Assembly: GCF_023544715.1 (NCBI RefSeq)
Contig: NZ_JAMJEZ010000009.1
Span: forward strand, 42,463 to 106,462
Source of the DNA: Pseudomonas eutrophicaquae
GTDB lineage: Bacteria > Pseudomonadota > Gammaproteobacteria > Pseudomonadales > Pseudomonadaceae
Direction: 5' to 3'
Length of the DNA: 64,000 nt
Below the pieces are notes generated by a model. That model was not told where the DNA came from. It made no database searches and saw nothing but the letters and a program-made list of their open reading frames with translations. A program made the translations under genes and the position numbers. The stretch's first letter is position 1. Each line of letters opens with the position of its first letter. This document shows, one piece after another, positions 28,310 through 37,734 of this stretch.

Positions 28310-29299
28310 ATGAATAGTCGTTTGACTCTGGGGCTGGCAGGCCTCCTCCTGGTGGGGGCGCTGATTGCTGGTTACTGGGGGATGAGTATGAGTCGCCAGC
28401 CCGATGTAGCGCCTCCGGTCACCGAAGTGCTGCCCGCCGAGCAGTCGGCACTGCCTGACCCTCAAGAGGTACGTCAGCGTGTCGAGGCGCGGATTGAAGA
28501 AGAGCAGCGCACCGCGGTTGTGGTACTGGCGCGCGAGCTCAAGGCGCTGACCCCGATCGTGGCGGAAGATCTGACTATCGAGCGCCTGCGCCTCGCACCG
28601 CCCGGCAGTTTCTCCAGCATCGACGCGCTGCTCAACCGCACCACCTGGCGTGATATCCCGGCCGGTAGCGTGCTGAATGCCGCGAGCTTCGAGATGGGCG
28701 GGCCGCTGGCGCGGATGATTCGCCCGGAGGAGCGTGCGCTGGCGATTGCCGTTGACGAGGTGATCGGTGGCGGTGGTCATGTCGTGCCGGGCGATTTTGT
28801 CGATGTGCTGCTGTACCTTCGCGAGAGTGAAAAGAATCGCGATCAGACCGCTCAGGTGGTGATCCCGGCCCTGCGGGTGCTGAGCTTTGGCGACGCCCTG
28901 GGGGCGACCAACAGTGGTGAGCCCGCAGTGGTACGCAGCGCTGAAGAGGAAGAGGCGCGCAACCGCCGTCCGCAGGCCGCGAGTACGGCGGTGCTGGCAG
29001 TGCCTGAGCCGTTGCTGACCCGCTTCATGCTGGCGGCACAGCTGCCGCCGCAGATAGGTGGTCTGCGTCTGGCGGTGCGCAGTGCTGATGAGCGCCTGCT
29101 GGCCGATTATTACGCCGGCAAGCCGCTGGTGGGTAATGTCGATGAGCTCAAGCGCAAGCTGTTCCAGTTCGAGAAGCTGGCCCTGCGTGGTGGCAATGCA
29201 CGTCCTGCCCAGCCTCAGGCCCGTGCTGGCCTGGTGCCCCGTCCGCCGGCAGCGATTGAAGTCTATCGTGGCACCGAGCTGACCAAGCAGAATCCCTGA
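28310..29299 (+). CDS. rcpC: Flp pilus assembly protein RcpC/CpaB
   Basis: 329 residues from the ATG at 28310, eight bases after AAGGAGA. One N-terminal membrane anchor (about residues 5-25) is followed by a SAF domain (about 75-140, VLARELKALTPIVAEDL and WRDIPAGSVLNAASF) and the RcpC/CpaB domain with GGGGHVVPGDFVDVLLYL. It sits in the periplasm and is thought to act with the secretin RcpA. It is the first gene of the rcpC-rcpA-tadZABCD operon; rcpA follows after 15 bases. Confidence 0.92.
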   Translation: MNSRLTLGLAGLLLVGALIAGYWGMSMSRQPDVAPPVTEVLPAEQSALPDPQEVRQRVEARIEEEQRTAVVVLARELKALTPIVAEDLTIERLRLAPPGSFSSIDALLNRTTWRDIPAGSVLNAASFEMGGPLARMIRPEERALAIAVDEVIGGGGHVVPGDFVDVLLYLRESEKNRDQTAQVVIPALRVLSFGDALGATNSGEPAVVRSAEEEEARNRRPQAASTAVLAVPEPLLTRFMLAAQLPPQIGGLRLAVRSADERLLADYYAGKPLVGNVDELKRKLFQFEKLALRGGNARPAQPQARAGLVPRPPAAIEVYRGTELTKQNP

Positions 29300-29314
29300 T
29301 GGGCAAGGAAGCGG

Positions 29315-30568
29315 ATGATGACCCAAGTTAAGAGAACCCAGCCAATGACCCGTCTTGCAGCCGCTCTGCTGGCCGCCCTGGCCCTGTTGCCTGCTCATGC
29401 AGCCGCATCCTGTGCCGCGCTTGAGCCTGTACCTTCTGTGCTGGAAGTGGTGCAAGGGATGCAGCGTGAAATGCGCTACCCCGTGGCCATTAAGCGGCTG
29501 GCCATCGGTGATCCTGAGGTGGCCGATGTGCGTCTGGTCGGGCGCAATGGCTTTCTGCTGACCGGTAAGCGCGGCGGGGCCACCAATGTGACGGTCTGGA
29601 CCTCCTGCTCCAGCGAACCGCGCCAGAGCATGGTCTTTGTGCAGGGCGCGGCGACCATGGCCGTGGCCCGCCCGGTACTGCCGCAATACGACGATCCGGA
29701 GCTGCCCAGCCAGGTGCAGACGGACATTCAGTTTGTGGAGGTCAACCGGACCAAGCTGCGGGAGATCGGCGTTTCTCTGTTCGGGGGCTCGAATTCGAAG
29801 AACTTCCTCTTTGGGGCACCCGCTACCGTCAGCAGCGCTACGGTGGGTGGTGTAGCCGGCTCGGCGGTGGGTGCAACGCTCGGACTGCCTGATACCGGCT
29901 TCAATATCCTGTGGGGCGGCGGCAGTAATCGCGTGCTGGGCGCCCTGAATGCGCTAGAAGGCAGCGGATTTGCCTACACCCTGGCACGGCCGAGCCTGGT
30001 GGCCATGAGTGGCAAGACTGCCAGTTTTCTGGCCGGCGGTGAGTTCCCGGTGCCTATCCCTAGTAGCGGTAGTGATTCAGTTACCATCGAATACAAAGAG
30101 TTCGGGGTGCGCCTCAATCTGACCCCGACCGTGGTCTCCAATGACCGCATCACCCTCAAGGTAGCGCCGGAGGTCAGTGAGCTGGACTTTACCGCCGGCG
30201 TCAAAATTCAAGGAACTGATGTGCCGGCTCTCAGTGTAAGGCGGACTGATACCACGGTTTCACTGGCCGACGGTGAAAGTTTCGTGATCAGCGGCTTGCT
30301 CAGCGCCAACAACACCTCAGCTGTCGATAAGCTGCCAGGCTTGGGTAGCTTGCCTGTACTTGGCGCCTTCTTCCGCTCTTCGCGGATTGAACGTGAAGAG
30401 CGTGAACTGATGATGATCGTCACGCCGCGCCTGGTGCGCCCGCTGGCCAGTGATGCGCGCCTGCCGCAGCTGCCGGGTGAATCACTGCGCCAGTATGACC
30501 CGAGCGTCATCGATCAGGTGCTGTTCGAAGATGGCCGCTTCGATGGCCGCACTGGCCTGTCACGGTAA
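29315..30568 (+). CDS. rcpA: Flp pilus secretin RcpA/CpaC
   Basis: 417 residues with a Sec signal peptide (AAALLAALALLPAHAAA). The N-terminal domain of pilus secretins covers about residues 38-110 (GNGFLLTG-type turn seen as VGRNGFLLTGKRGGATN), and the secretin domain covers about 210-375, ending MMIVTPRLVRPL. It forms the outer-membrane gate for the Flp pilus. AAGGA lies just upstream of the start. No RcpB gene is present between it and tadZ. Confidence 0.94.
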   Translation: MMTQVKRTQPMTRLAAALLAALALLPAHAAASCAALEPVPSVLEVVQGMQREMRYPVAIKRLAIGDPEVADVRLVGRNGFLLTGKRGGATNVTVWTSCSSEPRQSMVFVQGAATMAVARPVLPQYDDPELPSQVQTDIQFVEVNRTKLREIGVSLFGGSNSKNFLFGAPATVSSATVGGVAGSAVGATLGLPDTGFNILWGGGSNRVLGALNALEGSGFAYTLARPSLVAMSGKTASFLAGGEFPVPIPSSGSDSVTIEYKEFGVRLNLTPTVVSNDRITLKVAPEVSELDFTAGVKIQGTDVPALSVRRTDTTVSLADGESFVISGLLSANNTSAVDKLPGLGSLPVLGAFFRSSRIEREERELMMIVTPRLVRPLASDARLPQLPGESLRQYDPSVIDQVLFEDGRFDGRTGLSR

Positions 30569-30578
30569 GGGATAACCC

Positions 30579-31748
30579 ATGGAACATACTTTCCTCGCCG
30601 CCTCGCAGCGGGCGGCCGATACCGAGTGGCTGCAGGAAGCGCTGGCACCACTCGGTCAGGTACTGCGTGCAGGCGATACCCTGGATGAGCTGCTCGGGCT
30701 GATCGAGGTCACCGGCGCCAGTCTGGTATTCGTTGGTATCGATCGCGAGCATACCGTGGCGCAGTGTGCGCTGATCGAGGGCCTGCTCGAGGCCCGCCCG
30801 ATGCTGGTGGTGGTCGCCATTGGCGATGGTTTTGATAACCAGCTGGTCATCTCGGCGATGCGGGCCGGCGCGCGTGATTTCATGTCCTATGGCCTGCGCA
30901 GCAGCGAAGTGCTGGGTCTGGTCCGGCGCCTGACCCAGCGCCTGCCGCAACTGCCGGCGCGCCGCGAGCAGGGCGGGCTGACAGTCATTTATGGTGTGCA
31001 ACCTGATGTGGATGCCTCGCTAGTCGCCAGCCACCTGGCGCTCGGCTTGCAGCAGCGCGGTCAGGCGACCTTGCTGGTCGATTTGGGCCTGCCGGCGGGA
31101 GAGAGCCTTGAGCTGTTCAAGTCGGAGACCTCCTTCACCTTCGGTGATGCGCTGCGTAACCTGCGCCGTCTGGACAGTAACCTGATCGAGAGCGCCTTCT
31201 GCCGGCACCCCAGCGGCATGCGTATCCTGCCACAGATGCCAGAAGACCGGCTGGCGGATTGCTCCTCCGCCGAGCTCTACCTGCTGCTCGGCTCCTTGCG
31301 GCAGAGCTTTGCTCATGTGGTGATCAATCTGTGCGGACAGCCGGACAGCGATGCCCTGCGCACCTGCATCAACAATGCCCAGCGTCTGTACTGGTATATC
31401 GATCAAAGTGTCTCCAACTGCCGGCGCAATCTCGACTGCCTGCAGCTCTGGCAGGGCAAGGGCATCAAACTCGACAGCGTGCAACTGTTGGTCGATCGCT
31501 ATATCCCGCAGGTGGCGCCGGATGCTGCCACCCTGGCGCGTACCTTTGAAATGCCCCTGGCGGTTGCGCTGCCCGCATCGCCTACCTTGCGTCTGCGCGC
31601 CCGTAATCAGGGTCAGTCCGTGTTCGAGCTGGCAGCGCGCGATGCCCTGAGCCGGGCCCTCCAGCAGCTGGTGGAAAACAGCGGTGCCAAGCCGGGCGAG
31701 GTGAGTGGCGGCAACCTGCTGCAACGTCTGCTTGGGAGGCTCAAATGA
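30579..31748 (+). CDS. tadZ: TadZ/CpaE-like pilus localisation protein
   Basis: 389 residues. The N-terminal third is an atypical receiver-like domain (ASLVFVGIDRE, ending MRAGARDFMSYG), and the rest is a MinD/ParA-like ATPase domain. In place of a Walker A GK[ST] motif it reads VIYGVQPDVDAS, so nucleotide binding is probably altered, as in other divergent TadZ proteins. TadZ directs the Tad apparatus to the cell pole. The last four bases overlap tadA. Confidence 0.88.
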   Translation: MEHTFLAASQRAADTEWLQEALAPLGQVLRAGDTLDELLGLIEVTGASLVFVGIDREHTVAQCALIEGLLEARPMLVVVAIGDGFDNQLVISAMRAGARDFMSYGLRSSEVLGLVRRLTQRLPQLPARREQGGLTVIYGVQPDVDASLVASHLALGLQQRGQATLLVDLGLPAGESLELFKSETSFTFGDALRNLRRLDSNLIESAFCRHPSGMRILPQMPEDRLADCSSAELYLLLGSLRQSFAHVVINLCGQPDSDALRTCINNAQRLYWYIDQSVSNCRRNLDCLQLWQGKGIKLDSVQLLVDRYIPQVAPDAATLARTFEMPLAVALPASPTLRLRARNQGQSVFELAARDALSRALQQLVENSGAKPGEVSGGNLLQRLLGRLK

Positions 31749-32992
31749 GAGGGGAGTCGCTGTTTGGGGGCAACCAGCGTGGCCTGGATGCCAGCAGCCT
31801 GAAGACCCTGCTGCACCGGCACATCATCGATGCGCTGGAGGAAGAGGGGCAGAATCTGCTGGAAGGCACCCGCCAGGGCCTGTCCCAGTTCGTCAGCGAT
31901 CAGGTCAATGACTATGTTCGGCGCCGTCAGCTGCCGATCTCGCGTTATGAGACCGACCACCTCAGCGAGGAGCTGGTCGATGAGCTGACCGGTTTCGGCC
32001 CGCTGGAAGTGTTGCTGCGCGATCCGACGATCACCGAGATTCTGGTCAACGGCCCGCACCGGGTGTTCGTCGAGCGCAGTGGTGTCTTGCAGCACAGCGA
32101 TCTGCGTTTCATGGATGACCAGCATCTGCTGCGGGTCATTCAGCGCATCCTGGCGCCGATTGGGCGGCGTCTGGATGAATCCTCGCCGATGGTCGATGCG
32201 CGCATGCCCGATGGCAGCCGTATCAATGCGGTCATCCCGCCGGTGGCGCTGGATGGCCCCTGTCTGTCGGTGCGTAAGTTCCGCAAGGACATGCTGCGCA
32301 GCGCTGATCTGGTGGCCTCGCGCTCCTTGAGTGTCGAGATGCTCGAGTTTTTGCAGCAGGCCGTCGAGCAGCGCTGCAATATCCTGATCAGCGGGGGGAC
32401 CGGCACCGGTAAGACCACCCTGCTGAACATGCTCAGCCAGCTGATCGATCATCGCGAGCGGATCGTCACCATCGAGGATACCGCGGAGCTGCAGCTCAAC
32501 CATGACCATGTGGTACGTCTGGAAACCCGCCCGCCGAATGCCGATGGCCACGGCGAGATTGCTGCGCGTGAGCTGGTCCGCAATGCCCTGCGGATGCGTC
32601 CGGACCGGATCATCCTTGGGGAGATCCGTGGCGTCGAGGTACTGGATGTACTGACCGCCATGAATACCGGTCACGACGGCTCGATGAGTACCGTGCACGC
32701 CAACACCGCACAGGATGCCCTGCTGCGCCTGGAAACCTTGGTCGGCCTGTCCGGCACCCAGGTGGCGGAGCGCACCCTGCGCCAGACCATCTGCGCCGCC
32801 ATTGATGTGGTACTGCAGTTGACCCGATTGCCAGATGGTCGCCGCTGCATCAGCGAGGTGCTGGAGGTCGTCGGCCTGCGCGAAGGCAACTACGTGACCA
32901 GCACGCTGTTCCGACTGGATCGGCGCGGTGGCGGCGGATTCCTGCGCGAGGCAGTCAATCCTTCGACCGAAAAGCTGCGTCGCGACTTCTGA
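31745..32992 (+). CDS. tadA: Tad secretion ATPase TadA/CpaF
   Basis: 415 residues of the type II/IV secretion ATPase family. Walker A is GGTGTGKTT with Lys223, and the Asp box, Walker B and His box are readable as [25 protein letters not shown] and [13 protein letters not shown]. It powers assembly, and in some systems retraction, of the Flp pilus at the inner membrane together with TadB and TadC. It starts within tadZ (ATGA overlap). Confidence 0.96.
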   Translation: MRGESLFGGNQRGLDASSLKTLLHRHIIDALEEEGQNLLEGTRQGLSQFVSDQVNDYVRRRQLPISRYETDHLSEELVDELTGFGPLEVLLRDPTITEILVNGPHRVFVERSGVLQHSDLRFMDDQHLLRVIQRILAPIGRRLDESSPMVDARMPDGSRINAVIPPVALDGPCLSVRKFRKDMLRSADLVASRSLSVEMLEFLQQAVEQRCNILISGGTGTGKTTLLNMLSQLIDHRERIVTIEDTAELQLNHDHVVRLETRPPNADGHGEIAARELVRNALRMRPDRIILGEIRGVEVLDVLTAMNTGHDGSMSTVHANTAQDALLRLETLVGLSGTQVAERTLRQTICAAIDVVLQLTRLPDGRRCISEVLEVVGLREGNYVTSTLFRLDRRGGGGFLREAVNPSTEKLRRDF

Positions 32993-33049
32993 CCGCATTT
33001 CGGCGGGCCGGATGGGTGATCGAAGCCACATGGATAGGAAAATAATGCG

Positions 33050-33934
33050 ATGAATACAGCCTTGCTTGCGTGGTCGCTGGCAGTGCTGCTGCTGCTGGCG
33101 GGCCTGCTCCTGCTGCGTCGCGGTCTGCGCCAGGCGGTGTCCGAGCGCATCATGGAGCGTCTGGGGGCGCTGCGCGTCTCGGTGCTGGAGCGCCGTAGCT
33201 GGGCCTGGCTGGAGCGCGCGCTGCTGCGTGCAGGCTATCAGAGCTCTCCACAGCAGCTGTCCATGATGCTGATGTGCTGGGTGCTGGCGACACTGCTGGC
33301 GCTGCTGTTAGGTGGCTGGCCAGCGCTGCTGCTGATGTTGATTCTGCCGCCCTTGCTGCTGCGCGGTTTCGTGGCACTGCGTTACCAGCGCCGGCTACGC
33401 CGGATGATCGAGCAGCTGCCGCAGTTTCTCGACCATGTGATTCGCAGCCTCAAGTCCGGTCGTACCCTGGGGGATGCGATGCTGATGGCCATGCAGAACG
33501 CGCCCAATCCGCTGGGTGATGCGCTGGGGCGTACCCAGCGCAATATCGAGCGGGGCATGCCGCTCAGTGAAGCGCTGGATGATGTGGCCGAGCTGTATGA
33601 GCGCGAGGAGTTTCGCATTCTGGCGCTGGGCGTGCGGGTCAACCAGCGTTACGGCGGCAATGCTACCGAGCTGCTCGACAACCTAATCAGCATGATCCGT
33701 GACCGTGACCGCGGTGCCCGCCAGCTGCGCGCGATGACCGGGGAAACCCGTGTTTCCGGGTTGATTCTGGCGCTGCTGCCGGTCTCGCTGGCGGCCTACA
33801 TCTTCGTGACCAACCCGGCGTTTTTCATGGGCATGTGGACTGACCCCATGGGGCGCATCATGTTGCTGATGGCGTTCGTGTTCCAGGCGCTGGGCAGCTT
33901 CATCATGTGGCGCATGCTGAGGAGTATCGGATGA
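33050..33934 (+). CDS. tadB: Tad inner-membrane platform protein TadB
   Basis: 294 residues. Membrane segments lie at about 4-22, 78-110, 238-260 and 268-290, and a type II secretion F domain lies between (about 125-250, LPQFLDHVIRSLKSGRTLGDA). With TadC it forms the inner-membrane platform for the TadA motor. The gap of 57 bases after tadA is the largest between rcpC and tadD. The stop overlaps the tadC start (ATGA). Confidence 0.93.
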   Translation: MNTALLAWSLAVLLLLAGLLLLRRGLRQAVSERIMERLGALRVSVLERRSWAWLERALLRAGYQSSPQQLSMMLMCWVLATLLALLLGGWPALLLMLILPPLLLRGFVALRYQRRLRRMIEQLPQFLDHVIRSLKSGRTLGDAMLMAMQNAPNPLGDALGRTQRNIERGMPLSEALDDVAELYEREEFRILALGVRVNQRYGGNATELLDNLISMIRDRDRGARQLRAMTGETRVSGLILALLPVSLAAYIFVTNPAFFMGMWTDPMGRIMLLMAFVFQALGSFIMWRMLRSIG

Positions 33935-34803
33935 ACCCGCCGTTGATCATGGCCCTGCTGCTGTTGGGGTCGGCCGTGTTGCTGCTCAGCCTGCATTTTC
34001 GTCAGCGTCTGGTGCAGCGCCAGGTCCTGCAGCGGCTGGGTGGCAGTGCCCGGGCCCGCTACGAGCTGGAAAACAGTTCCCTGCTCAGCCGTGCGCTGAC
34101 TCTGGATAGTGAAGTACGTCAGCTGCTGGATCGTCTGGGCTGGCGCCGGGCTCGCCAGCGCTCGCTGTTTACCGCTATTCAGCTTGGCTTGCCATTAGGG
34201 CTGGCGCTGCTGGCGTTGCTTGCGCAATTGCTGATGGAGGAGCCGATGTCGCCCGTCTGGGTCCTGCCCCTGGCGGCAGCAGGCATCGGCTATATATTAC
34301 CCAAGCGCCTGCTGGTGCGCGCCGTGGCTCAGCGCCAGAATGCCTTGGCGCTGGAAGTGTCCAACGTGCTGCCCCTGCTGCGCATCCTGTTTGAAGTCGG
34401 CATGACCGTCGAGCAGTCACTGCGCACCCTGGCCACCGATGGCCGGCAGATCCTGCCGGAGCTGGCCAAAGAGCTCGATTACGTGCTGGCGCGGGTCGAT
34501 GGCGGTCTTGAGCTGGGCGCCGAGCTGCACCGCGCGGCATTGCTGGTCGATGTGGATGAGGTCACCGATACCTTCGCGATTCTCGAGCAGCTGATCCATC
34601 AGGGGGGCGGTGCGATGGCTTCGCTGCTGTCCCTCAAGGAGCTGATCGATGACCGGCGCATGACCGCTCTGCAGGAGCTGGTCTCCAAGATGTCCGCGAA
34701 GATGTCCGTGGTCATGATCAGTTTTCTCTTTCCGGCTCTGCTGATGGTGCTGGCAGGTCCGGGTTTCATTGCAATTTTCAATGCCCTGGGAGAGATGGGA
34801 TGA
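33931..34803 (+). CDS. tadC: Tad inner-membrane platform protein TadC
   Basis: 290 residues from the ATG at 33931, preceded by GAGGAG. Four hydrophobic segments (about 4-20, 85-105, 108-128, 265-285) and a T2SF domain (about 145-270, EVSNVLPLLRILFEVGMTVEQSL) pair it with TadB. It overlaps tadB and tadD by four bases each, showing tight co-translation. Confidence 0.93.
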   Translation: MNPPLIMALLLLGSAVLLLSLHFRQRLVQRQVLQRLGGSARARYELENSSLLSRALTLDSEVRQLLDRLGWRRARQRSLFTAIQLGLPLGLALLALLAQLLMEEPMSPVWVLPLAAAGIGYILPKRLLVRAVAQRQNALALEVSNVLPLLRILFEVGMTVEQSLRTLATDGRQILPELAKELDYVLARVDGGLELGAELHRAALLVDVDEVTDTFAILEQLIHQGGGAMASLLSLKELIDDRRMTALQELVSKMSAKMSVVMISFLFPALLMVLAGPGFIAIFNALGEMG

Positions 34804-35885
34804 GGCGTGTGAGTGGTTTGCTGCTGGTCGTCGGAGCCTTGAGCGGCTGTGCCGGAAACTCGGTCGAGTCACCCTGGCTGCTCCAGCGCGAAATGGGCCA
34901 GCCACCGGCGTGCACGCCCCTGACGCGCGAGCAGGAGCTGGCGATCAATCTGTCGCAGCAGATGCAGGAGGCCGGCAGCCTGCATGCGGCGCTGGCCAAT
35001 CTGGAACGCTTGCCAGCGGAGTTGCCCGAGGCGCGTCTGCGCAAGGCGCGCATCCTGCGTCTGTTGGGCCGCCCTGAGGCGCAGTCCCTGTACCAAGGCC
35101 TGCTGGGCACTTGCCTGCTGGCGGACGCCCACCATGGCCTTGGGCAGCTGGCGGCGAGCGCCGGCCGTTATGCCGATGCCGTCGAGCACCTCACGCGCGC
35201 GGTCAGCCTGTCCCCGACCAATGATGCGATGCGCAATGATCTGGGCGTCGTCTATCTGAATCTGCGTCAATTGCCGCAAGCCCGCTTTGAGCTGACCACG
35301 GCGCTGGAGCTCAATGAGCGCGACATGCGACCGGCCGAGAACCTGCTGACGCTGCTCATTTATGAAAACCGCTGGAATCAGGCCAGTGAACTGGTCACCC
35401 GTCGCCAGCTGACGCCGGCACAATTCCGTGAGGCGGAGCAGCGCGCCCAGCAGATGCGCCGCGATGACCGTCAGGCGGCCGGACAAGCCCCGGCACAGAT
35501 GCCAAAGGCCGCACCGGTACAACCGAAACCCGCCGCCGCACCTGCCGCACAACCGGCTGTACCTCAGGCGGCTCCTGCGCCGGCGCGTCCGGTGCAGCAA
35601 TCGCTGCGTCAGCCGCAACCGCAACCGCAGCCGGCACCGGCGGCGCAGCGTGCTCGGCCGGTCAGTCAGCCTATGCCGCGTCCGGCGGCTGCGCAGCCGC
35701 TACCACGCCCCGCCGTCGGTGTACGGCCTGCAGCGCCCGTGATGCCGCGTCCGGCGCAACCGGCCCCGCAGCCGGCCTTGCCCGTGTCGGCCACGGGCGG
35801 CGTGCAGCGTGTGGCTCCGGCGGCCGCGCGCCCGGTTGTGCCGATTACCAGTGCTCAGCAACAGCCGCAGCCGGCGACTCGCTGA
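34800..35885 (+). CDS. tadD: TadD-like TPR lipoprotein with long Pro/Ala/Gln-rich tail
   Basis: 361 residues. The signal peptide ends in the lipobox LSGC, so it is a lipoprotein. TPR-like helices fill about residues 40-215 (YADAVEHLTRAVSLSPTNDAMRNDLGVVYLN). From about residue 225 to the end the chain is almost only Pro, Ala, Gln and Arg, about 135 residues of low complexity, an extension beyond the TPR core typical of TadD. TadD is thought to be a pilotin for the secretin RcpA. The tail could extend through the periplasm or bind cell wall. Confidence 0.85.
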   Translation: MRRVSGLLLVVGALSGCAGNSVESPWLLQREMGQPPACTPLTREQELAINLSQQMQEAGSLHAALANLERLPAELPEARLRKARILRLLGRPEAQSLYQGLLGTCLLADAHHGLGQLAASAGRYADAVEHLTRAVSLSPTNDAMRNDLGVVYLNLRQLPQARFELTTALELNERDMRPAENLLTLLIYENRWNQASELVTRRQLTPAQFREAEQRAQQMRRDDRQAAGQAPAQMPKAAPVQPKPAAAPAAQPAVPQAAPAPARPVQQSLRQPQPQPQPAPAAQRARPVSQPMPRPAAAQPLPRPAVGVRPAAPVMPRPAQPAPQPALPVSATGGVQRVAPAAARPVVPITSAQQQPQPATR

Positions 35886-35945
35886 GTCAAGTCATGGAGC
35901 GGGCTGCCGGGCGGCAGTCCGTTGTGCAAGAGAGGGATGCTGAAA

Positions 35946-36215
35946 ATGATCAAGCAATTCGTGGTGCTGGGTGCGCTGCTGCTGCCATCACTGGCCGGTG
36001 CAGCGACCGAGACGCAGGGGCTGATTGCCCCCCAGCCATCCAGCCAGACTGAAACCTGGCTGCAGCTGCAGCGTGAGGGCACGCTGGCCTCGCGGCATGC
36101 CCAGCAGCTGACGCCCGCCGAGCGCGAGCGCGCCATGCAGCGCTGGCTGGACAGTTTCGAGTACCCGATTCCCGAGGCCTTCGAGCAGAAAGCTGGGGGC
36201 GAGGTCAGCGACTGA
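35946..36215 (+). CDS. DUF3613 small periplasmic protein of the tad operon
   Basis: 89 residues from the ATG at 35946, about nine bases after GAGAGGG; an in-frame ATG at 35937 is too close to that site. A Sec signal peptide ends near LAGA. The mature part (TWLQLQREGTLASRHAQQLT, then ERERAMQRWLDSFEYPIPE) matches the DUF3613 family found downstream of tadD in Pseudomonas. Its function is unknown. It ends the plus-strand operon. Confidence 0.8.
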   Translation: MIKQFVVLGALLLPSLAGAATETQGLIAPQPSSQTETWLQLQREGTLASRHAQQLTPAERERAMQRWLDSFEYPIPEAFEQKAGGEVSD

Positions 36216-36235
36216 CGAGTCCACAGACGCAGATA

Positions 36236-36952
36236 TCAGGCACCGGGTGTCTGCGCCATGGCCAGCTGGGTACGGTTGTGCATGCGGGTCAGGCGCAGGA
36301 TCTGTGAGACATACAGCTTGACAGTGTTCTCCGTGATGCCCAGCTCGCAGGCGATCTGGTAGTTGGTCAGGCCGCGGGCCACCAGCCGTGCAACCGCCAG
36401 TTGCCGTGGGGAGAGTTGGGATAGGTCGTTATCAGCGCTGCTGCGCAAGGGCTGTATGCCGCCTGCGGTAGCGCGTGGTGGTGGCAGCAACTCCTGCAGA
36501 TCGCCATGCAATAGCTGCAGGGATTGGCTCATGTCCTGCAGGCGCTGGCACAGGGAGAGCAGACGCTGGCGCTGGTCAAGCTCATCGGCCAGCCGGGCGA
36601 TGGCTGCCAATAGCGCATCCTCATCGATCGGGCTGTCGAAGTAGTCGCAGAAGCCTGCACGCATGGCCTCGACCAGCGTATTGCGTTCGGCCTGAGCGCT
36701 GTAGAGGATCGCGGTCTGCGGACGTGCCATGCCGCTGTGCTGGCGCAGTTCGCTCAGTAGCTGGATGCCGTCCAGTTGTGGTGGTCTATGGGCGCTGAGC
36801 AGGATGTCGATCGTTGCATCGGCCAGGTAGTGCGCACGCGCCGCTTCTGCCGTGTGGCAGACCTGACAATGCAGGCCGTGTTCACGCAGAAACTGCGCCA
36901 GCTGGTGAGCGTACTCACGGTCGCTATCGACGATCAGCAGGGTATGACTCAT
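36236..36952 (-). CDS. PprB-like LuxR-family regulator with a degenerate receiver
   Basis: 238 residues from the ATG at 36952, eight bases after GGAG. The C-terminal LuxR helix-turn-helix is normal (LSPRQLAVARLVARGLTNYQ). The N-terminal receiver keeps the acidic pair Asp9 and Asp11 and Ser85, but the acceptor Asp position reads Ala54 (DILLSAHRPP) and the conserved Lys before Pro reads Ser107 (FDSPID). Phosphorylation as in normal response regulators is therefore unlikely. Position and family match PprB, which activates tad, fimbrial and adhesin genes in Pseudomonas aeruginosa. Control through binding of another protein or by abundance is an inference. Confidence 0.8.
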   Translation of the reverse strand: MSHTLLIVDSDREYAHQLAQFLREHGLHCQVCHTAEAARAHYLADATIDILLSAHRPPQLDGIQLLSELRQHSGMARPQTAILYSAQAERNTLVEAMRAGFCDYFDSPIDEDALLAAIARLADELDQRQRLLSLCQRLQDMSQSLQLLHGDLQELLPPPRATAGGIQPLRSSADNDLSQLSPRQLAVARLVARGLTNYQIACELGITENTVKLYVSQILRLTRMHNRTQLAMAQTPGA

Positions 36953-37132
36953 CGAGGGCACTCCGTTGCTTTGGGATCTGCAGGATAATGGCTTTTGTGA
37001 CCGGGTGCTGGGTTATCCCGGTGACGTTTGGGCAGCATGCGGCGCGGCGCAGCAGGGTATGTCACGGGGCGGCCAAATGGCACGCCGCCCATGAGAGGGC
37101 TCTGCGAAAGGTGTTATCTTCGTGCCGCCGGA

Positions 37133-37603
37133 TCAGGGGGCATAGCACAAGGCGATCAATAATCCCGGAATCAGGAAGGGCGCATAGGGCAGGCGTTGTC
37201 GCTGCGCAGGGGCAAAGAGGGCCAAGGCGCGCTGTAGCGCCAGTGGCAGGCAGGGCCAGAGGCGATCCGCCAGCAGGCTCCAGAGCAGCATGCCAATGCC
37301 AGCGCCGCCTACGGCCAGCAGGACATGCCAGTGGCTGCTGGCCAATCCCAGGATCAGCAGCATCTTGACATCCCCGGCACCCATGCGGCCCATCCCGTAG
37401 CCCGGTGCGCTGAGCAGCAGGCCGAGCAGCAGGCCACTGAGGGCGGCAGCCGGGCTGGCACCGCTGAGGCTGGTCTGGGTAAGCAGCAGGTGCAGCAGGG
37501 CGATCAGCAGGCCGCTGCTGACCAGCCAATTGGGAATGCGCCGCGCCCGTGCATCGAAGAGCGCACAGGCGCAGGCCCAGTACAACAGAACAACAACTGA
37601 CAT
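37133..37603 (-). CDS. Flp prepilin peptidase (TadV/FppA)
   Basis: 156 residues from the ATG at 37603; the extra residues of the longer frame have no support. It is an A24A aspartic peptidase with the two catalytic Asp in LFDARARRIPN (Asp17) and GAGDVKMLL (Asp74), and about five membrane segments. It lacks the N-methylase part of PilD, as expected for enzymes that process Flp pilins and TadE/F. It lies 180 bases upstream of the PprB-like gene on the same strand. Confidence 0.93.
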   Translation of the reverse strand: MSVVVLLYWACACALFDARARRIPNWLVSSGLLIALLHLLLTQTSLSGASPAAALSGLLLGLLLSAPGYGMGRMGAGDVKMLLILGLASSHWHVLLAVGGAGIGMLLWSLLADRLWPCLPLALQRALALFAPAQRQRLPYAPFLIPGLLIALCYAP

Positions 37604-37734
37604 GGTGTGGTCTCGATGCGGTAAACGGTCACCCATGATAGTCAGCGGACAGGGCAGGTGAGGACGATGAGCGCACATGATATGCAAAGGAGCAGCTCAC
37701 CCATGAGGGGTGGCATGTCCGGGCAGGAGGCCGC

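Noticed and set aside
30579-31748. TadZ as a second damaged regulator
   Set aside because: An atypical receiver and altered Walker A are usual in TadZ proteins, so this is not a sign of decay.
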